A DNA stretch of 64,000 bases from a bacterium. GTDB lineage: Bacteria; Cyanobacteriota; Vampirovibrionia; Gastranaerophilales; Gastranaerophilaceae. The notes under the pieces are model-generated. The model was not told where the DNA came from, did no database searches, and saw only the letters and a list, made by a program, of their open reading frames with translations. Below are positions 16,022 to 26,100 of this stretch, piece by piece. The translations under genes were made by a program, and so were the position numbers. Each line of letters begins with the position of its first letter. The stretch's first letter is position 1. The DNA is taken from contig JAFRAO010000005.1 of NCBI GenBank assembly GCA_017405375.1, positions 1 through 64,000 of the forward strand. The letters are read 5' to 3'.

Positions 16022-17356
16022 ATGGAATTTTTAAACAGTTTAGTCGGGAATAACAGTGTTATTTTCTCAGCAGTTATTTTAATTCTTGCATATATTTTTA
16101 TTGCAACGGAAAAAATACCAAAAGTTACAATTGCGCTTATCGGTGCAGCAATAACAATGTTTTTCGGTTTGGTTAGTATTCACAAAACCTTACCAAGCGG
16201 AGAGTTAGATCCTCATTATTATGTAAATTTTATTGATTTTAACGTTATATTTTTACTTGTATCTATGATGATTATTGTAAATATATCGACAGAAACAGGT
16301 GTATTCAACTGGATTGCCAATCAACTTTTGAAATTCACTAAAGGTCATCCTGTGAGTGTTTTAGTCGTTTTAGCTTTGTTTACGGCAGTTGCATCAGCAT
16401 TTTTGGATAACGTTACAACAGTTATTTTAATTATGCCTGTAACTTTCTATATAGCGGATAAACTTGGAATAAATCCTATTCCTTATTTAATTACAGAAAT
16501 TCTATCTTCTAATATTGGTGGAACTGCAACCCTAATTGGCGACCCACCTAACATTATTATCGGTAGTGCCGCAGGATTCTCTTTTATGGATTTCGTTTAT
16601 GAATTAACAGGTATTGTGGTACTTATACTATTGGCAGTAATTTTTGTAATGTACTTGTTCTTTAGAAAACATCTAAACACAACACCTGAAAAAATGGCAG
16701 AAATTGCTAATTTAGATAATTCTCATACAATCAAAGACAAAAACGGAATGATTAGAAGCGTTTGCGTTTTAGGTCTTGTAATTTTGGGATTTGTAACTCA
16801 CGATGTAACTCATATCCCTGCAAGTTTATCAGCTATGGCAGGTGCAAGTTTCTTACTACTGTTTGAAAACCCAAAACATATAATCAAAGACGTTGAATGG
16901 AATACTATTTTCTTCTTTATAGGCTTGTTTATAATCATTGGCGGTTTAGAAGCATCAGGCGGTATTGCATTGATGGCAAAATGGCTGCTTGCAATTACCA
17001 AAGGCTCTGAAACAGCAACTGCGATGGTTATTTTATGGGGTTCAGGAATTCTATCAGGTATTATAGACAATATTCCTTATACAGTAACAATGGCTCCTAT
17101 GATTGCAAATATTCAATCCGTTATGGGTGCGGCTTATGCTCATCCGTTGTGGTGGTGTTTATCTTTGGGCGCATGTTTGGGCGGCAACTTGACTATTATC
17201 GGTGCTGCTGCAAATGTTATTGTATCTGAAACTGCTGCATCTAAAAAACATCCTATATCGTTTATGAGTTTCTTAGGATATGGCAGTATTACAGTATTTG
17301 TTTCTTTGGCTCTATCGACAATTTACATATATTTTAGATTTTTAATTCACGCATAA
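16022..17356 (+). CDS. nhaD: NhaD/ArsB-type ion transporter (probable Na+/H+ antiporter)
   Basis: A 444-residue protein with about eleven hydrophobic segments. The ion-transporter signature SSNIGGTATLIGDPPNIIIG (about 158-177) and the second half's DNIPYTVTMAPM plus GGNLTIIGAAANVI are typical of the NhaD/ArsB superfamily. NhaD members exchange Na+ or Li+ for protons. The gene symbol is tentative, since arsenite pumps and related permeases share the motifs. No arsenic regulator or reductase is nearby, which favours NhaD. The SD GAGGGAT precedes the ATG. Confidence 0.75.
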   Translation: MEFLNSLVGNNSVIFSAVILILAYIFIATEKIPKVTIALIGAAITMFFGLVSIHKTLPSGELDPHYYVNFIDFNVIFLLVSMMIIVNISTETGVFNWIANQLLKFTKGHPVSVLVVLALFTAVASAFLDNVTTVILIMPVTFYIADKLGINPIPYLITEILSSNIGGTATLIGDPPNIIIGSAAGFSFMDFVYELTGIVVLILLAVIFVMYLFFRKHLNTTPEKMAEIANLDNSHTIKDKNGMIRSVCVLGLVILGFVTHDVTHIPASLSAMAGASFLLLFENPKHIIKDVEWNTIFFFIGLFIIIGGLEASGGIALMAKWLLAITKGSETATAMVILWGSGILSGIIDNIPYTVTMAPMIANIQSVMGAAYAHPLWWCLSLGACLGGNLTIIGAAANVIVSETAASKKHPISFMSFLGYGSITVFVSLALSTIYIYFRFLIHA

Positions 17357-17362
17357 AAAAGG

Positions 17363-17368
17363 TATAAT
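17363..17368 (+). promoter_or_regulatory. -10 box six bases before the ABC-F start codon
   Basis: TATAAT sits right after the antiporter stop codon, with six bases to the ATG at 17375 and no SD. It suggests a leaderless transcript. Confidence 0.55.
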
Positions 17369-17374
17369 ATAATT

Positions 17375-19012
17375 ATGATTACAACAGAAAATGTTACGGT
17401 TAAATTTGGTTCTGAACCTTTATTTGAAAATGTTAATATAAAATTCTCTCCCGGAAATTGCTACGGTTTAATTGGTGCAAACGGTGCAGGGAAATCAACA
17501 TTTTTGAAAGTTCTTTCAGGTGAACTTGAACCTACATCAGGAGAAGTTCATGTAAAAAAGGGACAAAGAATTTCTGTTTTAAAACAAAATCACTTTGAAT
17601 TTGACGATTTTACTGTAATGGATACTGTAATTATGGGCAACAAGCATCTTTATGAAGTTATGAAAGAAAAAGATGCTTTGTATGCAAAGCCTGATTTCAA
17701 TGACCAAGACGGACTTAGAGTTGCAGAATTGGAAACAGAATTCGCAGAATTGGACGGTTGGCAAGCTGAAGCTGATGCAGGTTCATTACTTGCAGATTTG
17801 GGAATACCTTCTGAACTTCATTATAATTTGATGAAAGATTTATCGGGTAGTGAAAAAGTTCGTGTTTTATTGGCTCAGGCTTTGTTTGGAACACCTGATA
17901 TTCTTTTAATGGACGAACCTACTAACCATTTGGATTTAAAGACTATAACGTGGTTAGAAGACTTTTTAATAGATTTTCCTAACCTTGTAATTGTTGTATC
18001 CCACGATAGAAAGTTTTTAGATAGAGTTTGTACGCATATCGCAGATATTGACTTTAGAAATATCACATTATATACAGGTAATTACGCGTTCTGGACTCAG
18101 GCAAGTGCTTTGATTATGAAACAAAAGGAAGAACGTAATAAAAAAATTGAAGAAAAAGCAGAAGAATTTAGAAAGTTTATTGCCCGATTCAGTGCAAACG
18201 CATCTAAAGCAAAACAGGCAACTTCTCGTAAAAACATGTTAGAAAAGCTTACGTTAGAAGATATTAAGCCATCGACAAGAAAATATCCGAGTATTAATTT
18301 TAAATACTCAAAAGTTCCGGGAAAAGATGTTTTACATATTCAAGGAATAAACAAGACTGTTAACGATGAATTGTTGATTAAAAACTTTTCGTTAGATGTT
18401 GTTCAAGGAGAAAAAATTGCGTTTATCGCAAAAAATCCTTTGATTATAACAACTTTATTCCAAATGCTTAACGGCGAAGTTGAACCTGACAGCGGCGAAA
18501 TAAATTGGGGTGTTACGGCAACTCGTTCATATTTTCCAAAAGAAAACGGACATTACTTTGATGTTGATTTAGACCTTATAAAATGGCTAGGACAGTACTC
18601 TCAAGAACAACATGTCAGCTATTTGAGAGGCTATTTAGGCAGAATGTTATTCTCAGGAGAAGATGCGGAAAAATGCGTAAGAGTTTTATCAGGCGGTGAA
18701 AAAGTTCGCTGTATGCTTGCAAAAATGATGATTGCTGAATCCAACGTACTTATGTTTGACGAACCTACTAACCATTTGGATTTGGAAGCTATTACATCTT
18801 TAAATAACGCTCTAATCGATTACACAGGAACAGTTTTATTTACATCTCAAGATTATCAATTTATTCAAACTGTTGCTGATAGAATTGTTGAAATTTCACC
18901 TTACGGATATATTAATTTCCAAATGAAATACGAAGATTATTTAAACAGTCCTGATATTCAAAAACGTCGTGATTTAATGTATAACAAGTTCGCTCTTTCC
19001 GGCAAAAAATAG
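17375..19012 (+). CDS. ABC-F family ATPase with a degenerate second Walker A
   Basis: A 545-residue soluble protein with two ABC ATPase domains and no membrane segments, the architecture of ABC-F ribosome-associated translation factors. Domain 1 has GANGAGKST (about 33-41), the LSGSEK signature and LLMDEPTNHLDL. A charged linker follows near residues 245-310. Domain 2 keeps LSGGEKVRC and LMFDEPTNHLDL, but its P-loop reads AKNPLIITTLF, without Gly-Lys-Ser/Thr. I recall a subfamily with a similarly altered second P-loop, so this is probably natural rather than decay. The antiporter stop is 18 bases upstream. Confidence 0.88.
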   Translation: MITTENVTVKFGSEPLFENVNIKFSPGNCYGLIGANGAGKSTFLKVLSGELEPTSGEVHVKKGQRISVLKQNHFEFDDFTVMDTVIMGNKHLYEVMKEKDALYAKPDFNDQDGLRVAELETEFAELDGWQAEADAGSLLADLGIPSELHYNLMKDLSGSEKVRVLLAQALFGTPDILLMDEPTNHLDLKTITWLEDFLIDFPNLVIVVSHDRKFLDRVCTHIADIDFRNITLYTGNYAFWTQASALIMKQKEERNKKIEEKAEEFRKFIARFSANASKAKQATSRKNMLEKLTLEDIKPSTRKYPSINFKYSKVPGKDVLHIQGINKTVNDELLIKNFSLDVVQGEKIAFIAKNPLIITTLFQMLNGEVEPDSGEINWGVTATRSYFPKENGHYFDVDLDLIKWLGQYSQEQHVSYLRGYLGRMLFSGEDAEKCVRVLSGGEKVRCMLAKMMIAESNVLMFDEPTNHLDLEAITSLNNALIDYTGTVLFTSQDYQFIQTVADRIVEISPYGYINFQMKYEDYLNSPDIQKRRDLMYNKFALSGKK

Positions 19013-19020
19013 ATTTTCGG

Positions 19021-20136
19021 GTGAAAGTTATGCTTATTGATAATTTTAAATTAGAAAACTGGATTAATTCAAGAGAAAATCAAACAAAATATGATTTATC
19101 AATGACTTGTCCAAAAGCATTGACATTGAACGAATTGAGTCAAATTTGTGATTGCGATTTTTCTAAAATAAAAGATATTCCTCTAAATTACGGTTCATTA
19201 CACGGTTCAAAAGAGCTAAAACAAGCTATTTGTGGCTTATATGACAATCAACAACCGGAAAATATTACTGTAACACTGGGCGGAATCGGTGCAAACAGAC
19301 TTGTTATTGAAACCTTGATTAACAAAGGAGATAAAATAGTTTGCATTTGCCCAACATATCAGCAAGTTTATACTCTTGCAAAATTTTATGGAGCTAATGT
19401 TAAATTATTCTTTTTAGAAAAAGATTTTTCACTAGATATAGAAAAATTTGAACAAGTTGTAGGACAAGATACAAAATTAATATGTATAACAAATCCCGGA
19501 AATCCGACAGGATTGTGCATTAAAGAAATTGATAAAATAATTGATATTGCTAATTCAATAGGTGCGTACATTTTTTGTGATGAAGTTTACAGAGGATTAA
19601 AACATTCTGAAAATAGCTACTCAAATTCGATTTCAGATATTTACGAAAAAGGAATAACAACAGGTAGTATGTCTAAAACTTATTCTCTTGCAGGAATAAG
19701 GCTGGGGTGGATTTGTGCAAACAAAAATATAATTGAAAAAATTAACCTCAATAGAGAATACGATACAATCAGCATAAGCATTTTAGATGATTTTGTTGCA
19801 ACTGTTGCACTTAATAATCACAAAAAAATTATTCAAAGAAACTTAAAAATAATACAAGAAAATAAAGCTATTTTAGATATTTTTATATCAAATTCAAAAT
19901 GTTTATCGTGGGTAAAAGAACCGAATGCAGGTACAATAGGTGCAGTAAAATATAATTTAGAAAAATCTTCAGATGATTTTTGCCAAAGTATTTTTGAAAA
20001 TACCGGAATTCTGCTAATTCCCGCTTCTGTTTTCGATACTGAAGAACACTATTTCAGAATTGGATACGCTATGGATAAAGAATATTTGAATAACGCTTTA
20101 AATATATTTGAAGAATATCTTAAAAGAATTTTTTAA
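19021..20136 (+). CDS. PLP-dependent class I/II aminotransferase
   Basis: A 371-residue fold-type I PLP enzyme. NPGNPTG (158-164), DEVY (187-190), the Schiff-base lysine in SMSKTYSLAG (K219) and RLGW are visible. It begins eight bases after the ABC-F gene, either at the GTG at 19021 or, more likely, the ATG at 19030; no strong SD decides. The substrate cannot be read from the sequence. The wording around CPKALTLNEL and YGSLHGSKELK recalls aminotransferases near capreomycidine synthase. It converges with the next gene, overlapping by 17 bases at the 3' ends. Confidence 0.82.
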   Translation: MKVMLIDNFKLENWINSRENQTKYDLSMTCPKALTLNELSQICDCDFSKIKDIPLNYGSLHGSKELKQAICGLYDNQQPENITVTLGGIGANRLVIETLINKGDKIVCICPTYQQVYTLAKFYGANVKLFFLEKDFSLDIEKFEQVVGQDTKLICITNPGNPTGLCIKEIDKIIDIANSIGAYIFCDEVYRGLKHSENSYSNSISDIYEKGITTGSMSKTYSLAGIRLGWICANKNIIEKINLNREYDTISISILDDFVATVALNNHKKIIQRNLKIIQENKAILDIFISNSKCLSWVKEPNAGTIGAVKYNLEKSSDDFCQSIFENTGILLIPASVFDTEEHYFRIGYAMDKEYLNNALNIFEEYLKRIF

Positions 20137-20632
20137 TTATATATTTTATTGGGTTTCCTTCTTTATCCATACTTGCTTTTCTCTTATGAGCATGCATTTC
20201 ATCAAATTCTTCACCCATATTCGCTCTTAAATATTCTACAACATCTTTTGCTCTTTCTTCTTCTGTAGCATATTCATTTCTAATTTCATCTAATTCCTGA
20301 TAATCCAAAAATTTTCCGCCACAGCCATAGCACTCATCAATTATAATTTTATGTTTTATACTTGTGGAATTTTTCATCATCTTCATTCCACAAACAGGAC
20401 AAATTCTTTTGAATGTTTTATCAACTTCTTTTAGTTGTTTTCCTTCTAAAGCTTGCTTTATTTCATCAATAGATTCATGTTTTTCATCAAATTTTTGATA
20501 TTCTCTGTTGTCAAAAAATATTCCGCCGCAACCTTTTGTGCAAATATCAACATAACAATCTGCGGATGCTACAAAAATTTTTTCCATTTCTTCGCCACAT
20601 GCCGGACATTTAAGAGTTTTCATTGAATCCAT
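20120..20632 (-). CDS. TFIIB-type zinc-finger protein (zf-TFIIB family)
   Basis: A 170-residue protein with two zinc ribbons of the same pattern. The first is CPACGEEM ... DICTKGCGGIFFDNREYQKF near residues 9-48; the second is CPVCGMKM ... IDECYGCGGKFLDYQELDEI in the middle. Bacterial zf-TFIIB proteins are widespread and mostly uncharacterised. GAGGTG six bases before the ATG at 20632 sets the start. The C-terminus is charged. It is the last gene of a minus-strand run after the TPR and galE genes. Confidence 0.8.
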   Translation of the reverse strand: MDSMKTLKCPACGEEMEKIFVASADCYVDICTKGCGGIFFDNREYQKFDEKHESIDEIKQALEGKQLKEVDKTFKRICPVCGMKMMKNSTSIKHKIIIDECYGCGGKFLDYQELDEIRNEYATEEERAKDVVEYLRANMGEEFDEMHAHKRKASMDKEGNPIKYIIKKFF

Positions 20633-20655
20633 ATATTACACCTCGTTTAATTATT

Positions 20656-21657
20656 TTATACGTTATTTTTAAAATTATCCAAATTACATTCCCATTTGTA
20701 AGCTGATTGGATACTGTTTTCTAAAGTTCTTTTTGGCGACCAACCTAAAATTTGCTTAGCTTTAGAGGCATTTGCGTATAATTTTGCCGGGTCACCTGGT
20801 CTGCGTTCAACAATTTCAACATCAATTTTTCGATTTAAAACTTTTTCACAAGTATCAAACACTTGTTTTACGCTATCACCTTGTTCTGTACCCAAATTAA
20901 ATACGTTCGATTCATTGTTGTCGCATAAATATTTGTATGCTAATCTGTGGGCTTCGGCTAAATCTTCAACATTCACGTAGTCCCTAATACAAGTTCCGTC
21001 AACGGTATCATAGTCATTGCCGAATATTTTAAACTTTTTACCATTTCCAAAAGTAGATTTTAAAATATTTGGAACTAAGTGTGTTTCAGGTTCGTGCCAT
21101 TCACCAACTCTTGCCTCTTCATCACAGCCTGCAACATTAAAATATCTCAAACGTATAGATTTTAAACCGTATGCAACATCATAATCTTTTAACATATATT
21201 CTACACAAAGTTTAGAATTTCCATAAGGATTTATCGGATTTTGAGGATGGTTTTCGTCTATCGGTGTATATTTCGGCTCTCCGTATGTAGCACAAGTTGA
21301 TGAAAATACGATTTTCTTAACATCATATTTTACCATTATATCCAACAAATTCATTGTTCCAAAAACATTGTTTCTATAATATTTAGCCGGATTTTCAACA
21401 CTTTCACCAACTAAGGCAAAAGCCGCAAAATGAATAACGGCATCTATTTTATACTTCTCAAAAACACTTTCTATATCTGATATATTTCTTAAATCCCCTT
21501 GTACAAAATGAACATTTCCTATTTTTTTCAAAGCATTCACAGTTTGAATATGCCCATTTTCCAAGTTATCAAAAACAACAACTTCATAACCGTTGTTTAA
21601 AAAATTTATTGCCGTATGACTTCCGATATATCCTGCTGCACCTGTTATTAGTATCAT
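20656..21657 (-). CDS. galE: UDP-glucose 4-epimerase
   Basis: A 333-residue NAD-dependent short-chain epimerase that interconverts UDP-glucose and UDP-galactose. The NAD motif GAAGYIGS (6-13), FSSTCATYGEP (Ser/Thr 119-121), the catalytic YxxxK (Y145, K149) and the substrate motif RYFNVAG are present. Length is typical. GAGGGG four bases before the ATG gives the start. It is nine bases from the upstream TPR gene, so the two are probably cotranscribed. It could supply UDP-galactose to the GT6 glycosyltransferase at 61093-61875, which is inference. Confidence 0.95.
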   Translation of the reverse strand: MILITGAAGYIGSHTAINFLNNGYEVVVFDNLENGHIQTVNALKKIGNVHFVQGDLRNISDIESVFEKYKIDAVIHFAAFALVGESVENPAKYYRNNVFGTMNLLDIMVKYDVKKIVFSSTCATYGEPKYTPIDENHPQNPINPYGNSKLCVEYMLKDYDVAYGLKSIRLRYFNVAGCDEEARVGEWHEPETHLVPNILKSTFGNGKKFKIFGNDYDTVDGTCIRDYVNVEDLAEAHRLAYKYLCDNNESNVFNLGTEQGDSVKQVFDTCEKVLNRKIDVEIVERRPGDPAKLYANASKAKQILGWSPKRTLENSIQSAYKWECNLDNFKNNV

Positions 21658-21666
21658 TTTTCCCCT

Positions 21667-22680
21667 CTATACTTTAATTTCAAACAACTCATCAAGCTCA
21701 TTGAAAAATTTTGATAAATTTTCATTTGAACTATCCTCTGACAACAATTTAACATTATTATAAACAGTAAATTTATTGTCTTTATCATCACATAACTCAA
21801 CACATTTTAAAGCATCAGACTTTGCTGCATCAAAATTACCTGTTTTTGCACTTATAACAGCCCGATACATATACAAATACGCATCATTTTTGGTTAATTC
21901 AATGGCTTTTGAATAATTCAAAAAAGCATCCTCATATAAGCCCATCTTATACTGTACCATAGCTTTTCCTACAAATGCATCCGTAAAATCAGAATCGTTT
22001 TGCAATATTTCATCATATTTTTGTATTGCATCATCATATTCACAAAGATAAAAATGCATTAAGCCTATTTTCAAAAGAACTAAAGAATCATTACAATCAA
22101 ATTCCAACGCTTTTTTGTAATCTTCTATCGCTTCGTCATATTTTGAGAGCAACTCATTTGCTATGCCACGATTGAAATAATTACATTGACAAGAATTTAA
22201 TTCTATTGATTTATCAAAATCCGATAATGCTTCATTATAAAGTTTCAAATCATTTTTTGCAATTCCGCGATTATTATAAACAATATAATTTGTCGAATCT
22301 ATGTTTATTGAAATGGTATAATCCTCTATTGCACCTTCAATATTATGCATATTATATTTTAAAAATCCTCGATTATAATACGCTTGTGAATATTCTCCAT
22401 TTATCTCAATCGCTTTTTTATAACAATTTAAAGCATCATTATATTCACCTAAATTTGCTTTAGCATTTCCTATATTATTATATGCTTTTGCAAAATTACT
22501 ATCCAATTCCAATGCTTTTTTATACTCAGTAACAGCTTCCTCAAACATAGATAACTCATAATAAGCATTACCTTTTAGCAAATAAAGTTTAGGACTCATT
22601 TCTGCTAAATCTGTCATTTCGATAGCTTTCAAGTATTGCTTATTGTTTATTAAATCTTCTATTTCTTTTTCAATATCCAT
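21667..22680 (-). CDS. Tetratricopeptide-repeat protein
   Basis: A 337-residue protein made of about eight TPR units (for example AKAYNNIGNAKANLGEYNDAL and SQAYYNRGFLKYNMHNIEGA), with no signal peptide, hence a probable cytoplasmic scaffold. The consensus of small residues at positions 8, 20 and 27 of each unit is clear. It is translated just before galE. Binding partners cannot be predicted. A GGTGAG lies rather far (11 bases) before the ATG. Confidence 0.85.
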   Translation of the reverse strand: MDIEKEIEDLINNKQYLKAIEMTDLAEMSPKLYLLKGNAYYELSMFEEAVTEYKKALELDSNFAKAYNNIGNAKANLGEYNDALNCYKKAIEINGEYSQAYYNRGFLKYNMHNIEGAIEDYTISINIDSTNYIVYNNRGIAKNDLKLYNEALSDFDKSIELNSCQCNYFNRGIANELLSKYDEAIEDYKKALEFDCNDSLVLLKIGLMHFYLCEYDDAIQKYDEILQNDSDFTDAFVGKAMVQYKMGLYEDAFLNYSKAIELTKNDAYLYMYRAVISAKTGNFDAAKSDALKCVELCDDKDNKFTVYNNVKLLSEDSSNENLSKFFNELDELFEIKV

Positions 22681-22812
22681 TTATTTTAAAACTCACCAAA
22701 ATAATTGTAACTATCTATCAGAATCATGTCAAATTGATTACTATTATTCATAAATTTGCATTTTAGAAAAATTAGAATATAATACATTATAATAACACAA
22801 AAAGGAGCAATT

Positions 22813-23091
22813 ATGAATAATTTAAAAACAATAGAATATCAAACAACAGGTACGTGCTGTCAATTAATGAGAGTTACCGTTGACGAAAATAACATCATTC
22901 AAGATTCTGAATTTTATGGCGGATGTAACGGAAATTTACAAGGAATTAAAACTCTTATAAAAGGAATGAATATTGATGAAGTTATATCAAAGTTAAAAGG
23001 AATAAGCTGCAACGGAAAGCCAACAAGTTGCCCTGACCAATTAGCAACTTGTTTGATGATGTACAAAGAACAAAATATTCAAAAAGTATAA
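22813..23091 (+). CDS. TSCPD-domain protein (TIGR03905 type)
   Basis: A 92-residue protein named for its TSCPDQLA motif near residues 75-82. The sequence YQTTGTCCQLM near the start and GGCNGNLQGI in the middle complete the family pattern. The domain also occurs in some ribonucleotide reductases, but the stand-alone form has no settled function; metal or iron-sulfur binding is plausible from the five or six Cys. A strong AAGGAG precedes the ATG. It is a single gene between two minus-strand units. Confidence 0.88.
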   Translation: MNNLKTIEYQTTGTCCQLMRVTVDENNIIQDSEFYGGCNGNLQGIKTLIKGMNIDEVISKLKGISCNGKPTSCPDQLATCLMMYKEQNIQKV

Positions 23092-23103
23092 TTTTTATAT
23101 AAG

Positions 23104-26100
23104 TTACATATCACCATTTGAAGAATCTGATTCTTGCATTTTTAGCAATAAATCTTGAGTTTCTTGCTTTTTCTTTTCCTGTTCTTTTTGTTCTTTTTTG
23201 AAAAATACATTTTTTACTTTTGAACTGAATTTTTCTTCTTGCGCTTTTTTAAGCTCAATTTCTTCAATTGTTGAATCTATTGAATCCGGATCAGGTAAAG
23301 TCGACACAAAAGTACTTGCCATATCTATTTGATTTTGTAATGCAAGCCATTTAAATGATTTAACTAACGTTAAAGGTTTATTTATATCACCTTTTACAAT
23401 AAGCTGAAAATTCATTGAATTTATATTGTCTGCTTTTGACTCAAATCCCGGAATTATATTTAATTCTTCCTGAGTAACAGATTCTGTAAATATAGTAAAC
23501 AATTTTGCAGAAGCAACATTTAATCCCGGTGTAACTTTTACAAGATTTACAGGATTTATGCTGGCTATAGGACCTAAAACATTCGAAATTAAAGATAACA
23601 TTTTTGCTCTAACTTTAAAATCTACATCATTTTTTAATAAATTATAATCACCTGCTATGTATAAATTCAAAACTTTACCATCAGAAGTTATAGGCTTTAT
23701 TGTTACAATTCCGTTTTTGAAAGATAAATTACCCTTTAATTCTTTGTAATGAGTTGTATCTATTGATGCCAAATCATTTATGATTCCGCCTATAACAGTC
23801 TGGAAAAATTGAGAATTTCTGATATTTTCAGCAATTATCATATTTTCTATTTTTCCAAAAGGTCCGAATTGACCGTCTTTTATATTGAATTTTACATTTC
23901 CTTTTAAAGATTTTAACAATTTATTAAAATCAGTTTGAGCAATATCAACAGAAATATCTGTACCAAAAGTCAATTTTCCGCTTAGCATATCTTTTAAATT
24001 CGCAGCATCTAACAACAATTTGTTTGTATTTAATCCACTACCGTTTAAATGAACCATTAAAATATTATTTAATAAATTCATTGAAATTCGTCCATATACA
24101 TTTCCGTTAAAAGCTCTGGTTTTCAAATTGTTTACATATAAAATGCTTTTATTTAATCCTATACGTGCATTAGTATCGAATATTTGAATATTACCTGTTT
24201 TTATGTTTTTTAAACTTACAACACCATTTTTTACTGAAACAGGAATTTGAGCTTGCACATTTTTAGTATTAACATTCTTACTTGGCGGAATCATTCGAGA
24301 TAATTTTGTTACAACCAAAAGTAATCTGTCAACATCAAAATGGTTAGATACCATACGCAAATTAAATATATTTAAAATTTCTGAAGGCAGTAATGAAATA
24401 TCTAATGAAGAATTTATATCGGAGCCGTTAATTAATAAATTTTTTACGCTTACACTTAAAAAATGACCTTTGAAATCTAAATTTAAAGATTCCATTGTTG
24501 TCATTAAGTCTTTTATAAAGAAGTTATTTACGTTAATTTTCCCTCTTATTCTTGGCTGCTTTGAATTTCCAAAAACAAATAGTTTTCCGTTCACATTAAA
24601 TTTAGAATTTTTAAATCCCTGTATTGATCCGCTAAGTCCTTTTGGCAAAGTCAATTTTATAACATTTATGAAAGGAACCGTATTTAAGCTGGTTATCGTT
24701 CCTGTTACACCCGCAATCTCATCCAAATGTTCAGAAACATTCCCTTCTTCGTCTTTTACATAATTAATTTCAAACAAACCTGTATCTTTAATTTTTAATC
24801 TATCTCCTTTAAAATCAATTTTAAGCTGTGCAACAGAATTTTTTCCTGATGTTTGCTCTAATTTTACAGGAGAAATGTAATTCTGCGGATTTGCAAACAT
24901 TCTTACCAACATAGATTGTCTTTTTAAATTACCGTTTACATCTAAATAAAAAGGTATTTGTCCTTTTGCATCAATAAAAAGATTCACCTGTGCACCGGCA
25001 AAACTTTTTAAATCTTGAGCATTTAATTTTCCCAAACCTTTTATTTTAAATATCGGATTTTTTTCATCAGAATTAATTAATCCGTCAAAAACAATTTTAG
25101 AATTCTTGTTAATAAATAATTCTGTCGGATTTAGTTTTATTTGAGAATCAAATATTTCTATTTGCAAGAGTTTATCACTTATAACAGAATTTACTTTTGG
25201 AAATAAAATTTTGAAATTGTTATTCTTTATCACAATCTTGTTACAATCAGACAAAGAATCATAATTCACAAGTATATTCAATTTTTCATCAGTAACATTT
25301 AAAGAATTGTTTTTGTCCTTTAAGAAAAAGTTCATCAAATCGACTTTAGCATTACAAATTAATTTTTTTAGCTGTCCTGAAACTTTTCCGTCCAAAGATA
25401 AATAACCATTTGTTACATTAAATTTATTTTTAATATCACTTGGTGCGAATGCACGATATAATCCGACTATCGGGATTTTATTTGCCTTTACGTTTATATT
25501 TAATTCCGAATTTTCATCAATTTTCCCATCAATTTTTAACAACGCATTGTTTATATAAATATATGTATCTTTTATATTCAAAGCATTATCAAAAAATAAC
25601 AAATTCATATTTGCGTTTGTGATACCCAAATTTATAATTTTATTCACAATTCCGCCGTTACGAACAATTATTTGACCATCGGATTGAATCTTTTTAAAAT
25701 CAGTTTTTATAGATGTATTCGCCTCTAAATATCCCATTCCGCTAATTAAATGTAAATCATTTTTTACATGCAAAGAATCCAAATATGCTTTTGCGATTGT
25801 TATTAAATCTTGAAAATATATTTTAGTTGAACTAATAACGACATCCAGTTTAGGTTTTTTACCATAATCTATTAACCCGTTTAAACTTATTTTTTCATTT
25901 TTTGCCACTTGAATATTAGTATCTATTTGAGTTTTTGTTCCGTTGAATAGTCCATGAAAATAACAAGCAGGCAAATTGTAATTAGATAATTTTAAAGTTG
26001 TATCATCAATATTCAAAAATCCTTTTATATTGAATGCATTATCTGATTGTCTGATTTTCAATTTTGAAGAAATATTTGATTTTAAATCATATTTTCTATA

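Noticed and set aside
17375-19012. ABC-F gene as a pseudogene because of its second P-loop
   Set aside because: The frame is intact and other motifs are retained; a similar change is recalled from an ABC-F subfamily.
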